Of a stretch of 15,836 bases of DNA, positions 13,301 to 15,836 are shown one piece after another. Positions within the stretch are counted from its first letter, which is position 1; each line of letters begins with the position of its first letter. This DNA is from Kordiimonadaceae bacterium. GTDB lineage: Bacteria; Pseudomonadota; Alphaproteobacteria; Sphingomonadales; Emcibacteraceae. Location: contig JABIPV010000286.1 in NCBI GenBank assembly GCA_018699075.1, positions 1 to 15,836 on the forward strand. The letters run 5' to 3'. Made by a program: the position numbers and the translations under genes. The notes under the pieces are model-generated. The model searched no databases and had not been told where the DNA came from. It worked only from the letters and a program-made list of their open reading frames with translations.

Positions 13301-13564
13301 TTATGCAAGTGCCTTAACACGTTTTGCTAAACGAGAAACTTTACGTGAAGCTGTCTTCTTATGAAGAACGCCTTTTGTAACGCCGCGCATTAATTCTGGC
13401 TGAGCTGCTCTTAGAGCAACTTTTGCTTCATCGGCATTTCCTGCTTCAACAGCAAGTTCAACTTTTTTCACATATGTACGAATACGGCTACGACGTGCTT
13501 TGTTAATCAATTCACGGTTTGCGTTACGACGTACTCTTTTCTTAGCTTGTAATGTATTAGCCAT
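13301..13564 (-). CDS. rpsT: 30S ribosomal protein S20
   Basis: S20 is a three-helix, 16S rRNA-binding primary assembly protein of the small ribosomal subunit. The 87-residue, strongly basic sequence begins with the family's MANTLQAKKRVRRNANRELIN and contains SRIRTYVKKVE (26-36) and GVLHKKTASRKVSRLAKRVKAL near the end; length and composition are normal. AAGGAA lies 11 bases before the ATG. It is a monocistronic unit with its own promoter (13682-13710) and terminator. Its leader of about 110 bases has two short hairpins; S20 synthesis is known to be autogenously controlled at translation in E. coli, so these might contribute, but that is inference. The position next to dnaA is typical of alphaproteobacteria. 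Confidence 0.98.
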   Translation of the reverse strand: MANTLQAKKRVRRNANRELINKARRSRIRTYVKKVELAVEAGNADEAKVALRAAQPELMRGVTKGVLHKKTASRKVSRLAKRVKALA

Positions 13565-13585
13565 TATATATTCTATTCCTTGTTA

Positions 13586-13624
13586 GAGACCTGTCTCAAA
13601 ACTACCCAAGATAACAACTATCTT
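13586..13624. promoter_or_regulatory. Two hairpins in the rpsT leader
   Basis: GAGAC-CT-GTCTC (13586-13597) and AAGATA-ACAAC-TATCTT (13608-13624) are perfect inverted repeats in the predicted 5' untranslated region of rpsT, the first only about 20 bases from the start codon. They could form the structured leader used for feedback by S20. Confidence 0.4.
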
Positions 13625-13681
13625 TATATGGTAGGAGAATCAGTGTCCTCAAATTCTTTCAATGTCTTATTTAGCTTGTGG

Positions 13682-13710
13682 CTTATAAACATGAGACAGT
13701 CATTGGTCAA
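13682..13710 (-). promoter_or_regulatory. Sigma70-type promoter of rpsT
   Basis: On the minus strand TTGACC (13705-13710, 5/6 match) and TATAAG (13682-13687, 5/6 match) are exactly 17 bases apart, the best promoter match I found in the window. Transcription should begin near 13675, about 110 bases before the rpsT ATG. Confidence 0.65.
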
Positions 13711-13714
13711 CAAG

Positions 13715-13738
13715 CTTTTCATCTAATTACATGAAAAG
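13715..13738. repeat. 8-bp inverted repeat abutting the rpsT promoter
   Basis: CTTTTCAT and ATGAAAAG form a perfect 8-bp stem around an 8-base loop. It lies 34 bases after the enoyl-CoA hydratase stop and 5 bases upstream of the rpsT -35 box. No proper T run follows on the minus strand, so it is either a weak terminator for the hydratase transcript or an upstream regulator site of rpsT. Confidence 0.45.
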
Positions 13739-13771
13739 GCGTAATTTATTCCATTCTTTCTATGATTTGTA

Positions 13772-14548
13772 CTATTTATGGGTAAATTGAGCTGTTCTTT
13801 TATCTATAAAAGCGGCCATGCCCTCTTTTTGATCTGAGGTCGCAAATAATGAATGAAAAACACGCCGTTCGAATCGCATACCTTCTTCAAGTGAACTTTC
13901 ATAAGCCACATTAACGCATTCTTTTGCAATCGCTACCGACGGTGCCGAAAGATCGGCAATTTTTCCGGCAGCGACTAATGCTTCATCTAGCAATTGATTA
14001 TCGGGAACCACCCTGCTCACAAGGCCGCTTCTTTCTGCTTCGTCGGCATCCATTAACCGTCCCGTTAGCACCATATCCATTGCTTTTGATTTACCAACAA
14101 ATCGTGTAAGTCGTTGTGTTCCACCTGCGCCCGGTATCACGCCAATTTTAAGTTCAGGTTGACCAAATTTAGCACTTTGGGCAGCTATAATAAAATCACA
14201 CATCATTGCGAGTTCGCACCCCCCACCAAGAGCATATCCCGATACCGCCGCGATTACAGGCTTTTTGCACCGCGTCACTTCTTCCCAATTGGCGCTAACA
14301 AGCCCTTCTTCATATACATCCATGTAAGATTTAGACTGAATTTCTTTTATGTCTGCTCCCGCGGCGAATGCTTTTTCGCTTCCTGTAAGTACTATCGCGC
14401 GAATTTCATCATCCGCTTCAAATTCTTTTAATGCTGCCGTAAGCTCATCCATCATTTCATTATTAAGCGCATTTAACGCTTCCGGACGATTAAGTGATAT
14501 ACGAACGACTGATGGAAAGCGGTCAATAAGGATGCAGTTATAAGCCAT
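13772..14548 (-). CDS. Enoyl-CoA hydratase (crotonase family)
   Basis: The 258-residue enzyme adds water across the double bond of trans-2-enoyl-CoA in beta-oxidation. The oxyanion-hole segments AFAAGADIKEI (60-70) and GYALGGGCELAMMCD (104-118) are present, as are both catalytic glutamates of true hydratases: E112 (in GGGCEL) and E132 (in FGQPEL), 20 residues apart as in the rat mitochondrial enzyme. GVIPGAGGTQRLTR (136-149) follows. Length and all hallmarks fit short-chain enoyl-CoA hydratase well. No dehydrogenase fusion is present. It sits between the small secreted protein and rpsT, the usual place in alphaproteobacteria, probably transcribed from the mutM side. A DnaA-box-like 9-mer (TTATCCACT, 14567-14575) lies in the 28-base gap before it. 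Confidence 0.95.
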   Translation of the reverse strand: MAYNCILIDRFPSVVRISLNRPEALNALNNEMMDELTAALKEFEADDEIRAIVLTGSEKAFAAGADIKEIQSKSYMDVYEEGLVSANWEEVTRCKKPVIAAVSGYALGGGCELAMMCDFIIAAQSAKFGQPELKIGVIPGAGGTQRLTRFVGKSKAMDMVLTGRLMDADEAERSGLVSRVVPDNQLLDEALVAAGKIADLSAPSVAIAKECVNVAYESSLEEGMRFERRVFHSLFATSDQKEGMAAFIDKRTAQFTHK

Positions 14549-14566
14549 AATTTGTTCTTTCTAATA

Positions 14567-14575
14567 TTATCCACT
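14567..14575 (+). promoter_or_regulatory. DnaA-box-like 9-mer ahead of enoyl-CoA hydratase
   Basis: TTATCCACT differs from the strict consensus TTATCCACA only in the last base. It lies in the short gap upstream of the hydratase. A lone site of this quality can occur by chance. Confidence 0.25.
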
Positions 14576-14576
14576 G

Positions 14577-14975
14577 TTAATTTGGTGAAAGCGAATAGGT
14601 CACTTTTGAAGTGTTATTTTTATTTTCAATATTTAAAATTATTTTCTCTACTTCTCTGGTAGCTTCCAAACAAAAATCTATGCCATCCGCACATAGGATA
14701 TTATTTTGCCCAATGATCCCCCACCCTAAAGATGGCAATACCATAAGATAATATTGGTAAACATCGGCCCCATTTACACTTCCAAATGCTTGAGCATTTA
14801 TAATCCTGCCTTCAGGACTATCAAAAAGCACGGCTTCTTCCGTCTGTTCAACAAGTCCTTCCATAAGCGGAATAGCAAGATCAGTTAACATATCTGATGA
14901 TATATCTTGCGCGTTTACCACACAAATATTTGTAAAGTTAAAGGCTAAGATAAAGGCGATAATATTTTTATTCAT
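14577..14975 (-). CDS. Small secreted protein of unknown function between mutM and enoyl-CoA hydratase
   Basis: The 132-residue product has a signal peptide with a likely cut after VNA (residue 22). The mature part begins QDISSDMLTDLAIPLMEGLVEQ. The block SPEGRIINAQAFGSV (53-67) followed by VYQYYLMVLPSLGWGI (72-87) resembles small alphaproteobacterial proteins with an FY..TLP.LGW motif. C95 and C102 could form a disulfide in the periplasm. The final third is lysine- and asparagine-rich. No lipobox is visible. It lies 29 bases after mutM and 28 before the enoyl-CoA hydratase, so the three probably form one transcript. No function can be assigned. Confidence 0.8.
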   Translation of the reverse strand: MNKNIIAFILAFNFTNICVVNAQDISSDMLTDLAIPLMEGLVEQTEEAVLFDSPEGRIINAQAFGSVNGADVYQYYLMVLPSLGWGIIGQNNILCADGIDFCLEATREVEKIILNIENKNNTSKVTYSLSPN

Positions 14976-15004
14976 ATATTTTGCTCATTTCACACTTAGC
15001 TTAC

Positions 15005-15835
15005 TTAATTCTGGCAGTTTGGGCAATAAAATGTAGACCGTCCCCCCTGGGCTATGCGTTCAATGACCCCCGAACAGTCTTTATTCTTACAAGGCTCATT
15101 CTCACGCCCATATGTGGTAAATTGATGTTGAAAATACCCCAAATCACCATCCACTTTAGCAAAATCCTTAAGACTTGAACCTCCCGCTTCAATTGCCCGA
15201 TTTAGGATGTTGCGAATTATGGGGACCAGCATTTCAGCCTGATCAATTGTTACATCACACCCTTTGGTTAAAGGGGATATTCTTGCTTCATTAAGGGCTT
15301 CACAGACATAAATATTACCAAGTCCTACAACGACGCTTTGATCAAGTAGGGCGCCTTTAATGGCTGATTTCTTTTTGTTTATTTTGTCAAATAAATATTG
15401 CCCGTTAAATTCATTACCTAGAGGCTCCACAGCCATTTTATTAAATAGCTTATGATTATCAAGTTCATCTTCATGACAAATAGTCATTACGCCAAAACGA
15501 CGCGGATCATTATATATGGCCAAATCACCTTTTGTAGTTTCAAAAATAACATGGTCATGTTTACCAAACGGTTCATTATCTTTATGTTTAATAATAAACT
15601 TTCCCGACATGCCAAGATGGCAAATTATGACATCATCACTTTGCAAAAATATTTGTAGATACTTTGCCCGTCTTTTTATGTGCCGAACATATTGCCCTTC
15701 GATTCTTTTTACAAAGTCCTCTGGTATAGGAATACGAATTTTATCCCTACGCTTTATGACTTTGCCAATCTTTTGTCCTTCTAAGACAGGCACTAATCCT
15801 CTACGGGTGGTTTCTACTTCAGGTAATTCAGGCAT
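15005..15835 (-). CDS. mutM: Formamidopyrimidine-DNA glycosylase (Fpg/MutM)
   Basis: MutM removes 8-oxoguanine and formamidopyrimidines from DNA and nicks the strand by beta/delta-elimination. The 276-residue protein begins MPELPEVETTRRGL, with the catalytic N-terminal P2 and E3 exposed after Met removal, and has the conserved lysine of the RRAKYL turn (K58). HLGMSGKF (73-80), NDPRRFG (109-115) and GLGNIYVCEALN (171-182) are all present. The C-terminal zinc finger is complete: C249, C254, C271 and C274, with the loop GGRSTFYC that contacts the flipped base. Length is typical. The ATG is one base from the right edge, so the gene is whole but its promoter is outside the window. The secreted protein gene follows 29 bases downstream. 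Confidence 0.97.
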   Translation of the reverse strand: MPELPEVETTRRGLVPVLEGQKIGKVIKRRDKIRIPIPEDFVKRIEGQYVRHIKRRAKYLQIFLQSDDVIICHLGMSGKFIIKHKDNEPFGKHDHVIFETTKGDLAIYNDPRRFGVMTICHEDELDNHKLFNKMAVEPLGNEFNGQYLFDKINKKKSAIKGALLDQSVVVGLGNIYVCEALNEARISPLTKGCDVTIDQAEMLVPIIRNILNRAIEAGGSSLKDFAKVDGDLGYFQHQFTTYGRENEPCKNKDCSGVIERIAQGGRSTFYCPNCQN

Positions 15836-15836
15836 A

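Noticed and set aside
1..15836. CRISPR arrays, insertion sequences, prophage, toxin-antitoxin or defence genes, tRNA or rRNA genes
   Set aside because: No direct-repeat array, transposase, integrase, defence domain or RNA-gene signature was seen on either strand; the gene content is core chromosomal.

Overview
The window is a stretch of an AT-rich (by eye about 40% G+C) bacterial chromosome around the dnaA locus. The minus-strand order mutM, small secreted protein, enoyl-CoA hydratase, rpsT, rhodanese, dnaA, dnaN, recF, gyrB points to an alphaproteobacterium: the mutM / enoyl-CoA hydratase / rpsT / dnaA neighbourhood is typical of that class, and the compact dnaA-dnaN-recF-gyrB run is kept in its less rearranged orders. 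The family or genus cannot be fixed from what I can see.

Layout, left to right. 1-950 (+) is the 3' part of a gene for a protein with a degenerate, probably non-catalytic EAL-like domain. 947-1531 (-) is a periplasmic ankyrin-repeat protein whose stop codon overlaps that of the EAL-like gene. A divergent promoter region with two perfect palindromes (1532-1627) leads to a tightly overlapping (+) operon of a Sco/SenC copper chaperone, a YcgN-type cysteine-cluster protein and a YgjP-type zinc metallopeptidase (1628-3391). A class A penicillin-binding protein (3403-5286, -) is divergent from a VOC/glyoxalase-fold enzyme (5427-5963, +). A bidirectional terminator separates the VOC gene from gyrB.

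6012-12874 (-) is the replication block. A rhodanese is the first gene upstream of dnaA, then come dnaN, recF and gyrB. Together they encode the initiator, the sliding clamp, the gap-repair loader and the gyrase B subunit. Between the rhodanese and rpsT lies a gene-free AT-rich segment (12875-13300). It has two DnaA-box-like 9-mers exactly 20 bp apart, a TTAACCAT-containing (CtrA-like) palindrome inside a small three-stem element, and the rpsT terminator. It is the best candidate in the window for a replication-origin or dnaA-control region, but this is inference. Further right, rpsT has a good sigma70-type promoter and a hairpin-rich leader. Enoyl-CoA hydratase, a secreted small protein and mutM (complete, its start at the window edge) form the upstream minus-strand group.

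I found no mobile elements, CRISPR arrays, tRNA or rRNA genes, and nothing I can honestly call a new multi-gene system. The most interesting signals are non-coding: the 12.9-13.1 kb element, the palindromes at 1546-1588, repeated AATAAATAT motifs ahead of dnaA, dnaN and gyrB, and the rpsT leader.
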